Positions 10,708 to 21,262 of a stretch of DNA of 64,000 nt are shown one piece after another. The notes beneath the pieces were generated by a model. That model worked only from the letters and a program-made list of their open reading frames with translations. It was not told the DNA's origin and ran no database searches. A program made the position numbers and the translations under genes. This stretch comes from Notolepis coatsorum. Lineage: Eukaryota; Chordata; Actinopteri; Aulopiformes; Paralepididae. Where the stretch lies: contig OZ020588.1 of the NCBI GenBank assembly GCA_963971535.1, forward strand, positions 118,978,414 to 119,042,413, in the 5' to 3' direction. How positions within the stretch are numbered: position 1 is the first letter of the stretch; every line of letters starts with the position of its first letter.

Positions 10708-12270
10708 CTACAAAGTCAGTGGGTCATGATCGTCATCAGGGAAGTCAGGGAGCCTCGGCAACTCTATCAGCCTCGCCACGGGTCGGGTATAGGTCCGTCC
10801 CTGGACAATAACTTCTGCCGCTCTGACCTTTCCGTCGGCACCAGTGATCACTTTGCTTACGCGGCCGGCCGGCCACTCAGCTCGGGGTAGTGACTGGTCT
10901 ATGATCATAACGACTGTGTCCACTTTTAAGTTGTCCCTGTCCTTGACCCGCTTCTGACGGGCTGGAAGGGATGGTAGGGAGCTTAGGAGGAAGCGGGCCT
11001 GAGACTGGTTGATCTGTGCTTGGCTGTGTCTCCACATCCTCCGTCTGTTCCTCTTGTTTGGTCTGTACCCCGTCTGAGGAGGGGCCGGTTCCGGCCGCCC
11101 CATCAAGAAGTCGCCTGGGGTGCTGGGTTCGAGGTCAGCTACGTCGCTTGGAGCGCAGCTGAGGGGGGTGGAGTTCGGAACTCCCTCTTCCTGGGCCCAC
11201 GGTTCTCTCACAGGCCTCTCGTCTAATGTCAATAGCCTCTCAACTGGCTGTACGAGAGAGTGGCATGTGTCGCTCACCTTTGTGTGCAGGCAGCGAGTAA
11301 ACGTGGTTTGACTGTCAAGTCCGTAGAGGGGGCCCTGGAGCGTCCACCCCAGTCGGGTCTGAACCGCGACTGGGCATCCTTTGGGTCCGATGTGGGCCGC
11401 CTCAATTGGGAAAATGAGGTCCGCGTGGTCGGAGCCTATGAGCAGGGTCGGTGTGGCGCCGTCGATGAGCGGTATAGGTAGTTGACGTAGGTGCACGTAC
11501 TTGGCCATCAGCTGTGGGATGGGGTAGGTGTACTGTGACAGGCCTATGTCGTGGCTGGTGAAGACGTTAGTGATGCTATACTGCTTCTCGGGCTGCTCGA
11601 CCGCTGCTATCGTGAAGGAGACATTTTCACCCTTTATGGTCTTCTGGTCTCTTCTAATGGTACGGATTGTCATTGTTCCTTTGGCACCCCGCAGGCCAAA
11701 CTGGTGTGCGGCGGAAGCGAGGAGGAGAGTCTTTTCAGATCCATCGTCTAGGACGGCGTAAGTGTCCAGGACCTTGTCCTCGTAACTCAGGAGCACTCTG
11801 ACCACTTTGATGAGCACTCGGGGGGTCCCGCTATGCTGGTCTATGTGGAGCACTCCTGTTGGTGGGTTGCCTTGGATCTTCTGTAGTGGTGCCGACTCGC
11901 GGTAGTCCGAGTAGCACCGTGACTCCCAGTGTCTGCTGTAGCAGTCAGGACACCAGGGGGCAGTCCTATGGATCTTCGGTAGTGGTGCCACCGCCTCGGC
12001 CTGATACATCACCGTGACGGGCCCACTTTGGTTTCCTGGCGGACGCTTGTTGATGTCATGCAGGACCTCCAGGTGGGCGCCGTCGCACTTGCTGCATTTC
12101 TTCTTTAAACGGCACTCAGCTGCCATATGGCTGCGCGCGCAGCGGAAGCAGCGGCGGTTGGCTTTGATCCACTGACTCACCTCGTCAGCGGTCAGCTTCT
12201 TGAAAGTGTCACATTGATACAGCCGATGTTCCTCTTCACAGTACTGGCATACAATCTTCCACTCCCCCTT
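10708..12270 (-). pseudogene. BEL/Pao copy B: nucleocapsid-protease fused to integrase C-terminus
   Basis: This frame holds zinc knuckles (CFRCARSHMAAEC, CSKC-type pair), then an aspartic protease region with VLDDGSEKTLL, then TRLGWTLQGPL. It jumps near 11180-11220 straight into SSDVADxxPxTP-type sequence and a DUF5641-like tail (YRPNKRNRRRMWRHSQ ... VDTVVMIIDQSLPRAEWPAGRV). In the neighbouring copy A these parts are separated by RT, RNase H and the integrase core, so about 3.4 kb is deleted here. The deletion keeps the reading frame. It is joined upstream to gag' by a frameshift in a G run at 12275-12283. Confidence 0.8.
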
Positions 12271-13591
12271 GGTCGGGGGGGGGTGCTGTGGTTCTCGTGC
12301 TGCGGCACTGACTCGGCCTGGTGCATAACAGTCACTGACCGGCGGTTATCATTAGATCTCCGAGGTCCATCTCTAGGGCTAGAGTCACTCCACACGAATG
12401 TGTCCAGTCGTAGACTGCTGACTTCCCTGGCGAGGAAATCAGCTAGGTCTAGGAGGGATGCTTCTGGGCCGTTGGGGTCGCGGTGGTCTCTCTGCTGCCG
12501 AAAACGCTCTTGGCGGGCTGGAGGGAGCTTCTCCAGTATTCGCTCCACATTAGAGTTTGCATATAGTTCATGTCTCCCCTTCTCCTTTTGGGACCCCAGC
12601 ATCCCCACGAGGGATTGTACCTTGATAGAGAGGTCATCCAGTGCTCTATTGTCTTTGGCTGGGGGGAGGCGGTCAATATCTCTTATTTCTTGTATCACGT
12701 AGTCCCATATGCGTCCATAACGCTGGTCGAGGGCCACCAGAGCCGCGGAGTATGGGGTGCTTGAGTTGGAATATGCCAGCGCGATGTTATGCGCTCTGAG
12801 CACCTTGAGATGCTTGAGGAGGATGGCATATTTGTACGACTCGTCGGGGACGTCGGACATCATAGTCTCCAAGCACATCCGTAATTCCGTGTACTGTGCT
12901 CTGTCCTCGCGCGTAAAGTCTGGGAACGTCGGTGTGCCACGGTACGATGCCATGGATGGCTGGCACATTGGTGAGCGTAGGGGAAGAGGCCTCCTGGGCG
13001 AGTCTCCCCGTACGTGTTGTCGTGGGTTGGTACTTGGTGGGTACCAGAGGCCGGGTACCCAGGTGCTGTTCCTCGGTGCTGACTGTACGTCAAACTCACC
13101 CATGAGTTGAGTCGGGGGTTTGTAGTGCAGTGACTCTGGGCTGACGTCGGGGCTGTACTGGGCCTCCTGGTCCTGAGTACGTTGCTGCTGGTGGGCTTGA
13201 CTTTCCTCCTCTTCCTCTTCCTCTTCTAGGTCCTGGAGTCTTCTAGTCAGTCTCTCGGCTACGTAGGCCGGTTCTTCCCGGTGGCTGGGTCTCGTATGGA
13301 CCGGTCGGGGAGGGGGGTCGGAGACGTAGACAGGATCCTCCTGTTGGCCGGGTCCCGGGTCGCTTCGTCGGGTAGGGGAGTCGGAGACGTAGACAGGATC
13401 CTCCTGTTGGCCGGGTCCCGGGTTGCTTCGTCGGGTAGGGGAAGGTGCCCTAGACCCTTGTCGTGATGATCTCCGGGAGCTCCGTGCGGAGAGAGGGGGT
13501 GTCGCCCTGGCAATCAATTGTTCTATCATCTGCGCCTGCAGCCGGTCGCGCTCTGCTTCGGCCGCTCGCTTCCTCAGGTCTGTACACTGTC
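12271..13591 (-). pseudogene. BEL/Pao copy B: partial gag
   Basis: This is collinear with residues about 320-735 of copy A (ERDRLQAQMIEQLIARATPPLSARSS ... capsid ... NDNRRSVTVMHQAESVP), with an estimated 85-90% identity by eye. The N-terminal gag and most of the coiled coil are missing because the copy starts at the junction with copy A's integrase. A run of 9 G (7 bases in copy A at the same place, including one A) shifts the frame at 12275-12283. A 63-bp tandem duplication lies at 13318-13443. Confidence 0.8.
13318..13443 (-). repeat. 63-bp tandem duplication in gag'
   Basis: Two nearly identical 63-bp units encode a doubled 21-residue Pro/Gln/Glu-rich segment. Copy A has one unit, so this arose in copy B. 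It preserves the frame. Confidence 0.85.
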
Positions 13592-15354
13592 TGTGGGAGC
13601 GCGGGGTCCAGCCGCACCATCAAGAGAGTGTTGGGGGTGACTGGGTCGACATCTGCTACATCACTTGAGACGTAACCGAGGGGCTTTGAGTTCAATACTC
13701 CCTCGATCTCCGTGAGGACTGTCGTGAGGACTTCTTCCGCCATGGTCTGGGCCCCAAGCACGGCGTACAGGGCTGTCTTTATTGAACGTACTTCTCGTTC
13801 CCAAGTTCCCCCGAAGTGAGGGGCGTTCGGGGGGTTAAACTGGAAATCAATCTGAGAGGGAGCGAGGTGGGTCTTAAGTTCTGGGCCCATAGCTTGGAAG
13901 CTCTCTCCCAGCTCTCTCTCTCCGCCTTTGAAGTTTGTCCCGTGATCAGACAATAATATAGACGGTTTTCCTTTTCGCGCTGTGAATCTCCGGAAGGCCA
14001 TAAGGAATGAGTCCGTACTCATGGTTGGAAGGAGTTCTATGTGTATCGCTCGGGTGGTCATGCATTTGAATACAATACCCCACCGCTTCTCGGTCCCTCT
14101 TCCTTTCTTCACATACAGCGGGCCGAAGCAGTCCATACCGGTGGAGTGAAAGGGCTTGTCGCCGAGTCGAAGGCGACAGGGGGGTAGGTCAGCCATCCTG
14201 GGTATACTGGGCTGTGCTCGCCACTTGCGACAGTCTAGACAGGTCCGCTGGAAGCGTCGTACTGCTTCTCTTCCTTGCAGTATCCAATAGCGACGTCTGA
14301 TCTCAGCGAAGACTCTCTCTGCCCCGGCGTGGTGCACGTCCTCGTCGTATTTCTTTATGATGAGCTCTGTGACCTTGTGTCGGCTGTTGAGAACTATCAG
14401 GAACTTGACGTCATCCGTTAAGTCTGGGGCCCTTCTCAGACGACCACCCACTCTGATGAGATTATGGGCGTCGCTCTCAGGGGCCAAGTGGAGCAGTCTG
14501 CTGTCTGACGGGACTGGCTTTGATCCCTGCAGACAGTCTAGCTCGTCGGGGAACGAGTCTCTTTGGGCTCGCTGTAGCAGAAGGAGTTCTGCTTCTTCGT
14601 AATTAGCTGCATTAATGTCAGTAGTGGAGGGAACCTCAGCGTGGTGCCACAGGAATGTTTTTAACTGCGCACTCTCAAGGGTAGGGCAGTCGTCTATGTT
14701 GGGATCTGTGGGGACTGGTGTGTGCGTCAACCCACAGAACATAGATTTCTTCATCTCTGCCTCCTCTTGTCTAGCCTCCCGTGGGGTGGGTGTAGGCCAC
14801 TCTTCTTCCGGGAGCTTGAGGAACTCGGGACCGTCACTATAGAGATTGTGACGTGTGAGGTCATCCAGGGACATTCCCCGTGTGATGGCGTCTGCTGGGT
14901 TCTGTTTTGTGTCCACGTACCTCCAGCATGCTGATTCTGTTAAATCTTGGATCTCTGTGATTCTGACTCCCACGAAGACCTTGTATCTACACGAATCGGA
15001 CTGGATCCATGTGAGTACGGTCATGGAGTCTGACCACAGGATTGTTCTTTGCACCGGGATGGTGAGTTCACGTTGGATTAACGTGGCGAGTTGTGCTCCT
15101 ACTAGGGCTGCGCAGAGCTCTAGACGCGGGATCGATTGTTGCTTGCGGGGGGCTATTCTTGAACGAGCCAGGATGAAGGCGGTATGTATTTCTCCTCCCT
15201 CCTCTTGGGCCCGCAAGTAGGCCACCGAACCATAGGCTACTTCGGAGGCGTCGCTGAAGACGTGCAGGTCCATCTGACACGTCTCCAGCCGCACTGTGGG
15301 TGGGAAGTAGCTGCGGCGTATGTTGACACCTGGGAGCGAGCTGAGTTCTGTTTC
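13592..15354 (-). pseudogene. BEL/Pao copy A: RNase H and integrase
   Basis: This continues in the same frame as the gag-RT frame after one in-frame TAG at 15355-15357. Visible parts, in order, are: RNase H (LHVFSDASEVAYGSVAY, RLELCAALVGAQLA, LWSDSMTVLTWI, NPADAITRG); an integrase zinc-binding region (VHHAGAERV ... CLDCRKW); and a DDE core with MDCFG, LSDHGTNF (usually SDNGT) and GGTWERE. It ends at about 13592 within the start of the DUF5641-like tail (LPQTVYRPEE), where it runs into copy B gag. The catalytic D, D and E appear present. The tail that normally completes BEL integrase is supplied, out of register, only by copy B 2.9 kb downstream. Confidence 0.85.
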
Positions 15355-18300
15355 CTACTCTCTCCATGTGGAAGCAAGGTGGTCGGGTATGGGGTCGTCC
15401 CAGCCCTGGTCCTTGTCCCACAGCTCTCGTACAATCATCTTTGCCCTGGTGGTGTAAGGTAGAATACATCCCAACGGGTCATATTGTCTGGCGAGTGTTC
15501 TGTATACACTCCGTCTGGTGGTCGGTAGTGAAATCGACCTTCCCTGCTCCTTGGTCAGGGGTGTGTGTCTATAATGGAGCAAGTCTGTTTTGAAGCGCCA
15601 GACTAGTCCTAATGTCATTTCTTGGGCTTCACCTGGGATGGTCGCCATCCAGGTCTCGCTGCTTGCTGCCTTGTGCTCTGGGGAGAGGCTGCGCAGTACT
15701 TGAGGGTCGCTGCTGGCCCACTGCCGGAGATCAAAGCCGCCTTTGATCAGGGAGGCGCGGAGCTTGAGTAGGAGGGCCTCGGCCTCTTCTGGCGTCGAGA
15801 CGCTTTGCAGACAGTTGTCCACGTAGAAACTCTTTTCTACACTTTGTCGGACCTCCTCGTCAGCTGCTGGGTCCTCTGCGACATGTTTTTGCAGTGCGAA
15901 CGTAGCACAGCATGGGCTGCATGTGGTTCCGAAAGGGAGGACTTCCCATTGATAGATGGATGGTTGCTCATCCCCGATCCTCTCTCTCCATAAGAACCGC
16001 AGCAGGGGCTTGTCCTCCTCCACTAGTCGCACCTGCAGGAACATCCCTTTGATGTCGCCGCTGATGGCCACCTTGTTCTGGCGGAAACGTAGCAACACGC
16101 CTAGTAGAGAGGGGCCGAGTGTTGGGCCGGGCAAGAGCTCTTTATTCAGATTTTGTGATCCGATCTGGTAGCTGCAGTTAAACACAATACGATCCTTGCC
16201 GTTGTGGTGGACCTTGTGGTGGGGCACGTACCATGTTTCGGTCGTCTGATCGGCCTGTTGAATGTCAATTCTCTTTATGTGTCCCGCTGTGATTAGCTTG
16301 TCAATCTCAGCGCGGTACACAGTGGCTTGAGCGGGGTCTCTGGCTAGGCGCCGCTCTGTGTTCAGTAGATATCGCTCCATCGCTTCTTTTGAGGCGTGGA
16401 AGGTAGGCATACCCTCTCGCCTCAGGAGTGGAGTTGCGTATCTCATCACTCCATTGACTTTGACTCTCTTTGTCCCCTGCTCGAGGAGGGCTATGGCATA
16501 AATGTCTTCCTTGGAACGAATGTGTTTCTTTTCGTTCTTAAAGGGCATTGTCTCTAGTGTCCATAGCCTCTCGACGTGCTGTAAGAGGGTGGTGTCTTCT
16601 TCTGTCACTCTGGAGTGGAGGCAGCGAGTGGCTGCTGTTCGGTTGGGAGACCTGGAGAGGGGGCCTTGTAGTGTCCATCCTAGGCGGGTCTCGACTGCTG
16701 CTGGACAGCCTCTGGGCCCAATGTGGACCCGGTCCGTCGGGACGATGAGGTGTGCGTGGTCGGATCCTATGAGCATCGTCGGGGTGGCGCCGTCGATGAG
16801 CGGTATAGGTAGTTGACGCAGGTGCACGTATTTATCCATCAGCTTGGCGATGGGGTAGGTGTACCGCGACAGGCCTATGTCTTTGCTGGTGAAAGCGTTA
16901 TTGATCCTATACCGCCTCTCTGGCTGCCCGCTTGCTGCGATAGTGAAGGAGACGTGCGCACCCTTTATCGTCTTCAGGTCTCTTCTTATAGTACGAATCG
17001 TCATCGTTTCTTCGCTCCCCCGCAGACCCAGCTGGGCTGCAGCGGATGCGAGGAGGAGAGTCTTTTCTGACCCGTCGTCAAGGACGGCGTAAGTGTCCAT
17101 GACCTTGTCCTCGTAGCTTAATGTCACTCGGACCACCTTCAAGAGCACCCGGGAGCCCCCGCTGCTGGCGGGGTCAATATACATGACGCTTACTCTGGTG
17201 CTGCTTGAGGGTGCGGGTTTCTTCCTGTTGCTGTCATGCAAGACGTCCAAGTGGGCTCCGTCACACCAACTGCACCTCTTCTTCAAGCGGCACTCGGCTG
17301 CCATATGGCTGCGCGCACAGCGGTAGCAGCGACGGTTGGACTTTATCCATTGACTCACCTCGTCGGCGGTCATCTTCTTGAAAGCATCACATTGTGACAG
17401 CCAATGTTCTTTCTCGCAGTACTGGCATACAATCTTCCACTTCTCTTTCGTCGAGGGGGTGCTGTGGTTCTTGTTACGCGGTACTGATTCGGCTTGGTGC
17501 ATGACGGTCACCAGCCTGCGGTTATCGTTGGATCTCCGAGGTCCCTCTCTGGGGCTTGGTCCACTCCGCACGAACGTATCCAGTCGTAGGCTGCTGACTT
17601 CTCTCGCGAGGAAGTCGGCCAGGTCTAGGAGGGATGGCTCGGGACCGTTGGGATCACGGTGGTCTCTTTGCCGCCTGAAGCGCTCTTGTCGGGCGGGAGG
17701 AAGCTTCTCTAATATCCTTTCCACATTAGAGTTAGCGTACAGTTCGTGCCTACCCTTTTCCTTTTGTGCCCCCAGCATCCCTACCAGGGATTGTACCTTG
17801 ATAGAGAGGTCATCCAATGAGCGATTGTCTGTGGCTGGGGGGAGACGGTCAATATTCCTTATCTCTTGTATCACGTAGTCCCATATGCGTCCATAACGTT
17901 TGTCGAGGGCTATTAGAGCCGCGGTGTATGGGGTACTTGAGTTGGAATATGCCAGCGCTATATTATGCCCTCTGGGCACCTTCAGGTGCTTGAGGAGGAT
18001 AGCATATTTGTACGTCTCATCGGGGACATCGGACATCATAGTCTCTAAGCACATCCATAGTTCCGTGTACTGTGCTCTGTCCTTGTGTGTGAAATCCGGG
18101 AACGTCGGTGTGCCAAGGTACGATGCCATGGATGGCTGGCACATCGGTGAGTGTTGGGGGAGAGGCCTCGTGGGCGAGTCTCCCCGTACGTGTCGTCGTG
18201 GGCTGGTACTTGGTGGGTACCAAAGCCCGGGTACCCAGGTGCTGTTCCTCGGGGCTGGCGGTGCGTCAAACTCACCCTTGAGTTGAGTCGGGGGTCTGTA

Positions 18301-19635
18301 ACGCAGGGCCTCGGGGGTAAAGTCTGGGCTGTACTGGACCTCCTGGTCCTGTGGAGTACGATGCTGCTGGTGGGCTTGACTTTCCTCCTCTTCCTCTTCC
18401 TCTTCCTCTGCTAGGTCTTCTAGATCTTGCAGTCGTCTATTCAGTCTCTCGGCGGCGTAGGCCGGTTCTTCCCGGTTGCTGGGTCTCGCATGGACCGGTC
18501 GGGGAGGGGGTTCGGAGACGTGTACAGGCTCTTTCTGTTGGCCGGGCTCCGGGTCGCTGGGTCGGGTAGGGGAAGGTGCCCTAGACCCTTGTCTTGACGA
18601 TGCCCTGGAGCTCCGTGCGGAGAGAGGGGGAGTCGCCCTGGCAATCAGTTGCTCCATTATCTGCGCTTGTAGTCGGTCGCGCTCGGCTTCGCGCTTGATG
18701 TGAGCGAGGTCGCGCTCTGCTTCGCGCTGGGCTTGGGCTGCGTCGCGCTGTGCATTGGCGGCGTCGCGCTGTGCATCGGCGGCGGCGCGCTGGGCATCGG
18801 CGCGGTCTCTTTCAATATTCTCTTCCGTCTGGAGGCGTCTGGTCTCCAGGCGTATGCGGTCGTCTTCACTCCTTTGCTGCGCCTGGAAGCGCTCTCGCTG
18901 GGTCGCAGAGTGTTCGCGTTCACTAAGGGCTTGCGCTTGGAGTTGCGCGTGAAGGCGCTCTCTTTGGTCTGCAGATTGTTCGCGCTCGCTCAGTTGTTGA
19001 GCCTGCAGGCGTTCTCTTTCCATGGTAGAGTGTTCGCGCTCACTTAGCTGTTGCGCCCGGAGGCGCTCTTGTTCCATGGAAGAATGTTCGCGCTCGCTAA
19101 GCGTCTGTGCTTGGAGTCGATCGCGTTCAGTGGAGGCTGCCAGGGTGGCGATGAATGCCTGCGCCAGCATCTTGTCCGCCTCGCTGGGGGAAGACACTGA
19201 TGGAGGTGATCGGCTTCTGACAGTGCTCGTTGGAGATCCGTTCTCCTGGCGCGCTCCGAGGAGGTCTATCTCCTGGGTGCGCTTCTCTTCTGGTAGTGGG
19301 TCGGGTTCCGTCCCTGGAGCGCTTTCTTTATCCTGGAGCTCTCCGGGGACCGTCCCGTTGACGTTGTCGGGGGGTATAGTCATGTCATGTCCCTCCTGGT
19401 CCCCCCCGTGAGCTTGGTCAGTTACGTTAGAACCCACTAGGGTCTCTACTGGCAAGGTCGCCTGGTCGGTAGGGTTTGACATGCTTTTACTATCCGCTTT
19501 TTCCGCATTTAACGTCTGTATAAAGCTAGGTAGTAGACTGGCAGCGTAGTCCTCTAGGTAAGGAGGTGGCTGCCGTCTGCGCTGCGGGCGTTCTAGCTTA
19601 GGAGAGCCGTTTGTGGAGTGTTCACCGCTGGCCAT
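15355..19635 (-). CDS. BEL/Pao copy A: Gag-protease-RT polyprotein
   Basis: I chose the ATG at 19635 (MASGEHSTNGS). The long frame has, in order: a Pro/Ser-rich N-terminus; a charged repeat region at about 170-330 (SEREHS...RERLQAQ units, predicted coiled coil); an acidic linker; a capsid-like region at about 510-690; zinc knuckles at about 740-795 (CQYC, CYRC...C, CSWC); a retropepsin-like protease with VLDDGSEKTLL at about 855; and an RT with FNCS, SGDIKGMFLQV, LPFGTTCSP and YVDN at about 1275. One polyprotein without a gag-pol frameshift is usual for BEL/Pao. The second catalytic Asp of the YxDD box is Asn here. The frame ends in a premature TAG before RNase H, so it is defective even though 1,400 codons are open. 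Confidence 0.88.
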   Translation of the reverse strand: MASGEHSTNGSPKLERPQRRRQPPPYLEDYAASLLPSFIQTLNAEKADSKSMSNPTDQATLPVETLVGSNVTDQAHGGDQEGHDMTIPPDNVNGTVPGELQDKESAPGTEPDPLPEEKRTQEIDLLGARQENGSPTSTVRSRSPPSVSSPSEADKMLAQAFIATLAASTERDRLQAQTLSEREHSSMEQERLRAQQLSEREHSTMERERLQAQQLSEREQSADQRERLHAQLQAQALSEREHSATQRERFQAQQRSEDDRIRLETRRLQTEENIERDRADAQRAAADAQRDAANAQRDAAQAQREAERDLAHIKREAERDRLQAQIMEQLIARATPPLSARSSRASSRQGSRAPSPTRPSDPEPGQQKEPVHVSEPPPRPVHARPSNREEPAYAAERLNRRLQDLEDLAEEEEEEEEESQAHQQHRTPQDQEVQYSPDFTPEALRYRPPTQLKGEFDAPPAPRNSTWVPGLWYPPSTSPRRHVRGDSPTRPLPQHSPMCQPSMASYLGTPTFPDFTHKDRAQYTELWMCLETMMSDVPDETYKYAILLKHLKVPRGHNIALAYSNSSTPYTAALIALDKRYGRIWDYVIQEIRNIDRLPPATDNRSLDDLSIKVQSLVGMLGAQKEKGRHELYANSNVERILEKLPPARQERFRRQRDHRDPNGPEPSLLDLADFLAREVSSLRLDTFVRSGPSPREGPRRSNDNRRLVTVMHQAESVPRNKNHSTPSTKEKWKIVCQYCEKEHWLSQCDAFKKMTADEVSQWIKSNRRCYRCARSHMAAECRLKKRCSWCDGAHLDVLHDSNRKKPAPSSSTRVSVMYIDPASSGGSRVLLKVVRVTLSYEDKVMDTYAVLDDGSEKTLLLASAAAQLGLRGSEETMTIRTIRRDLKTIKGAHVSFTIAASGQPERRYRINNAFTSKDIGLSRYTYPIAKLMDKYVHLRQLPIPLIDGATPTMLIGSDHAHLIVPTDRVHIGPRGCPAAVETRLGWTLQGPLSRSPNRTAATRCLHSRVTEEDTTLLQHVERLWTLETMPFKNEKKHIRSKEDIYAIALLEQGTKRVKVNGVMRYATPLLRREGMPTFHASKEAMERYLLNTERRLARDPAQATVYRAEIDKLITAGHIKRIDIQQADQTTETWYVPHHKVHHNGKDRIVFNCSYQIGSQNLNKELLPGPTLGPSLLGVLLRFRQNKVAISGDIKGMFLQVRLVEEDKPLLRFLWRERIGDEQPSIYQWEVLPFGTTCSPCCATFALQKHVAEDPAADEEVRQSVEKSFYVDNCLQSVSTPEEAEALLLKLRASLIKGGFDLRQWASSDPQVLRSLSPEHKAASSETWMATIPGEAQEMTLGLVWRFKTDLLHYRHTPLTKEQGRSISLPTTRRSVYRTLARQYDPLGCILPYTTRAKMIVRELWDKDQGWDDPIPDHLASTWRE

Positions 19636-19677
19636 GGTTAATATCAATATTATATTTAGATATTACACTGATATTCC

Positions 19678-19694
19678 TCCGGCTCGAAGGACCA
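19678..19694 (-). promoter_or_regulatory. Primer-binding site, tRNA-Tyr type
   Basis: On the plus strand TCCGGCTCGAAGGACCA is identical to the 3' end of vertebrate tRNA-Tyr plus CCA, as I recall that tRNA. On the element's sense strand it is therefore a 17-nt primer-binding site, two bases inside the 5' LTR. Confidence 0.75.
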
Positions 19695-19696
19695 AT

Positions 19697-21262
19697 TGTA
19701 ACTGAGGGGTACAATTCCCTGACTGTATTGAGAGTATGGTATCATTAAACCACTACTTAGTTATGTACTTTAATTACTGGCCATACAGTACACTGTATAT
19801 ATGATGAACACCCACACAATAATAATAATAATAATAATAATTTAGGACCTGCTCCGAGGTCACCATTTGGCACACATGCGAACCATGCATACAATGCGTA
19901 TCTGCGATTAACCCATCCCGTCGTCCTTCCCCCCCAAGGGCAGCCGGGAGCAGACAGGCGCCACGTGAGCCGCGCCAGGGGACCAATCCAAGTGCTCCTG
20001 TCCGTCTTCGTCAAGGACGCCACAGCGTTAGCGATCTTGTTGTTGTGCATGTTTTTCCATTGGGTTTAACAAAGAAAGTCCTGTTTAGAATATTTATTAG
20101 AAGAGCAGCAATAGTAGATTACAGTATTGAGAATTAGGGTCGCGCTTGTATGGCGAAGAATGTGCATAAATAGGTCAAGAGCGTAAGTCCATGAGCATAT
20201 TACGATGGGGATAATTAATACCACCTGTAGCATAAGAATTATATAAGGCACACTCGTAGGTCAGCTGGAGATACTAAGGGGGTTCCCTCCGGTTGTAAGC
20301 CAGCAGGGGAGAGGAATTGTCGGGAGCAAAAGTCTGGATCAACGAGGAATAAAGAGACTCCAGGTACAGGAGACGGTGCAATAATCCCTTGGTCCTTAGA
20401 CAAAGCAACAGCTATACTCCAGTATGCATTGCAGCATGGATGAAAGCTAGCCAGCCTCTGGGTCCTAGAGGCGGGCTCGACGGGGCTCCTCACAGGGTAG
20501 ATCCCACACGGCAGTGGGGTAGACGGTTCTCTGCTCCAGCAGCCATAGTACCAAAGCAATATAATCCAGCCGAAAAGGGCTCTGCATTCGTCGGTGTAGG
20601 TTATCCAGTGTACATATCCACACGGTTCTCGTCTAGGACTCCTCGGATGGCGGCACAAGGTTAGGCCGCCCAGCCTGGATAAGCACACTAGCTCGGTACG
20701 ATGAACCGGTGGTAATGCTGGTCACTGTAGAACGGTAGCCGCACGATACACTATACATAATAGACTATTACTTTATAATAGAATAAGTCGAACTCGACGA
20801 TACAGCGTTAAACTCTGACACTTTAGCTATCAATTCGCACGCGGTCTCAAGGCTCTATTTAGGGGCAAAACGGGCCCACTTCACAGCACGTTGTATCGTG
20901 GTGAAGGCTTCAACTTGTTGGGTTAACTAACTGCTGTATCCACCTGCAACGTATTTATACGTAAGGTGAATAATCTAGTGCCAACCTTATTTCTGTCTCG
21001 TATTACTGCGCAAACCTGGGCATGTTGAGACATGTCTTAGCGGTGGCTTTGAACTAGACATTGGGGGTATGGCCGTTGGCGCCTAGGGGGTCGCTGTCCA
21101 ATAGGAGAACGAATATTATGGTCTGGCCTGTACCTAGGTAAAGGGATATTCCGTGTATATGTACAAATAATATACAAGGGATATCAGACGATATACAAAT
21201 ATTATACAATATATCTCAAGTAATAAATATATATATTCGGTTTAATCTGACCCTTTGTAACA
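19697..21262 (-). repeat. BEL/Pao 5' LTR
   Basis: A 1,566-bp LTR, TG...CA in minus-strand sense. It shares terminal and internal blocks with the 3' LTR but differs at many positions and carries an ATA/AAT microsatellite at 19820-19842. Confidence 0.85.

Larger units (their letters stand above)
8484..21262 (-). mobile_element. Chimeric BEL/Pao LTR retrotransposon
   Basis: Two LTRs bound the element: 5' LTR at 19697-21262 and 3' LTR at 8484-10611, both TG...CA in minus-strand sense. A tRNA-Tyr-type primer site sits next to the 5' LTR and a polypurine tract next to the 3' LTR. Inside, on the minus strand, the order is gag, protease, RT, RNase H, integrase (19635 to about 13590), then a second partial gag, protease and the integrase C-terminal domain (about 13590 to 10708). 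The second part has lost RT, RNase H and the integrase core. The LTRs differ in many places and by an internal deletion, so they probably come from different parental copies. It is almost certainly immobile. Confidence 0.85.

Noticed and set aside
8484-21262. Retroviral env gene or endogenous retrovirus
   Set aside because: The internal coding order and motifs are BEL/Pao; no signal peptide, surface or transmembrane module was seen.
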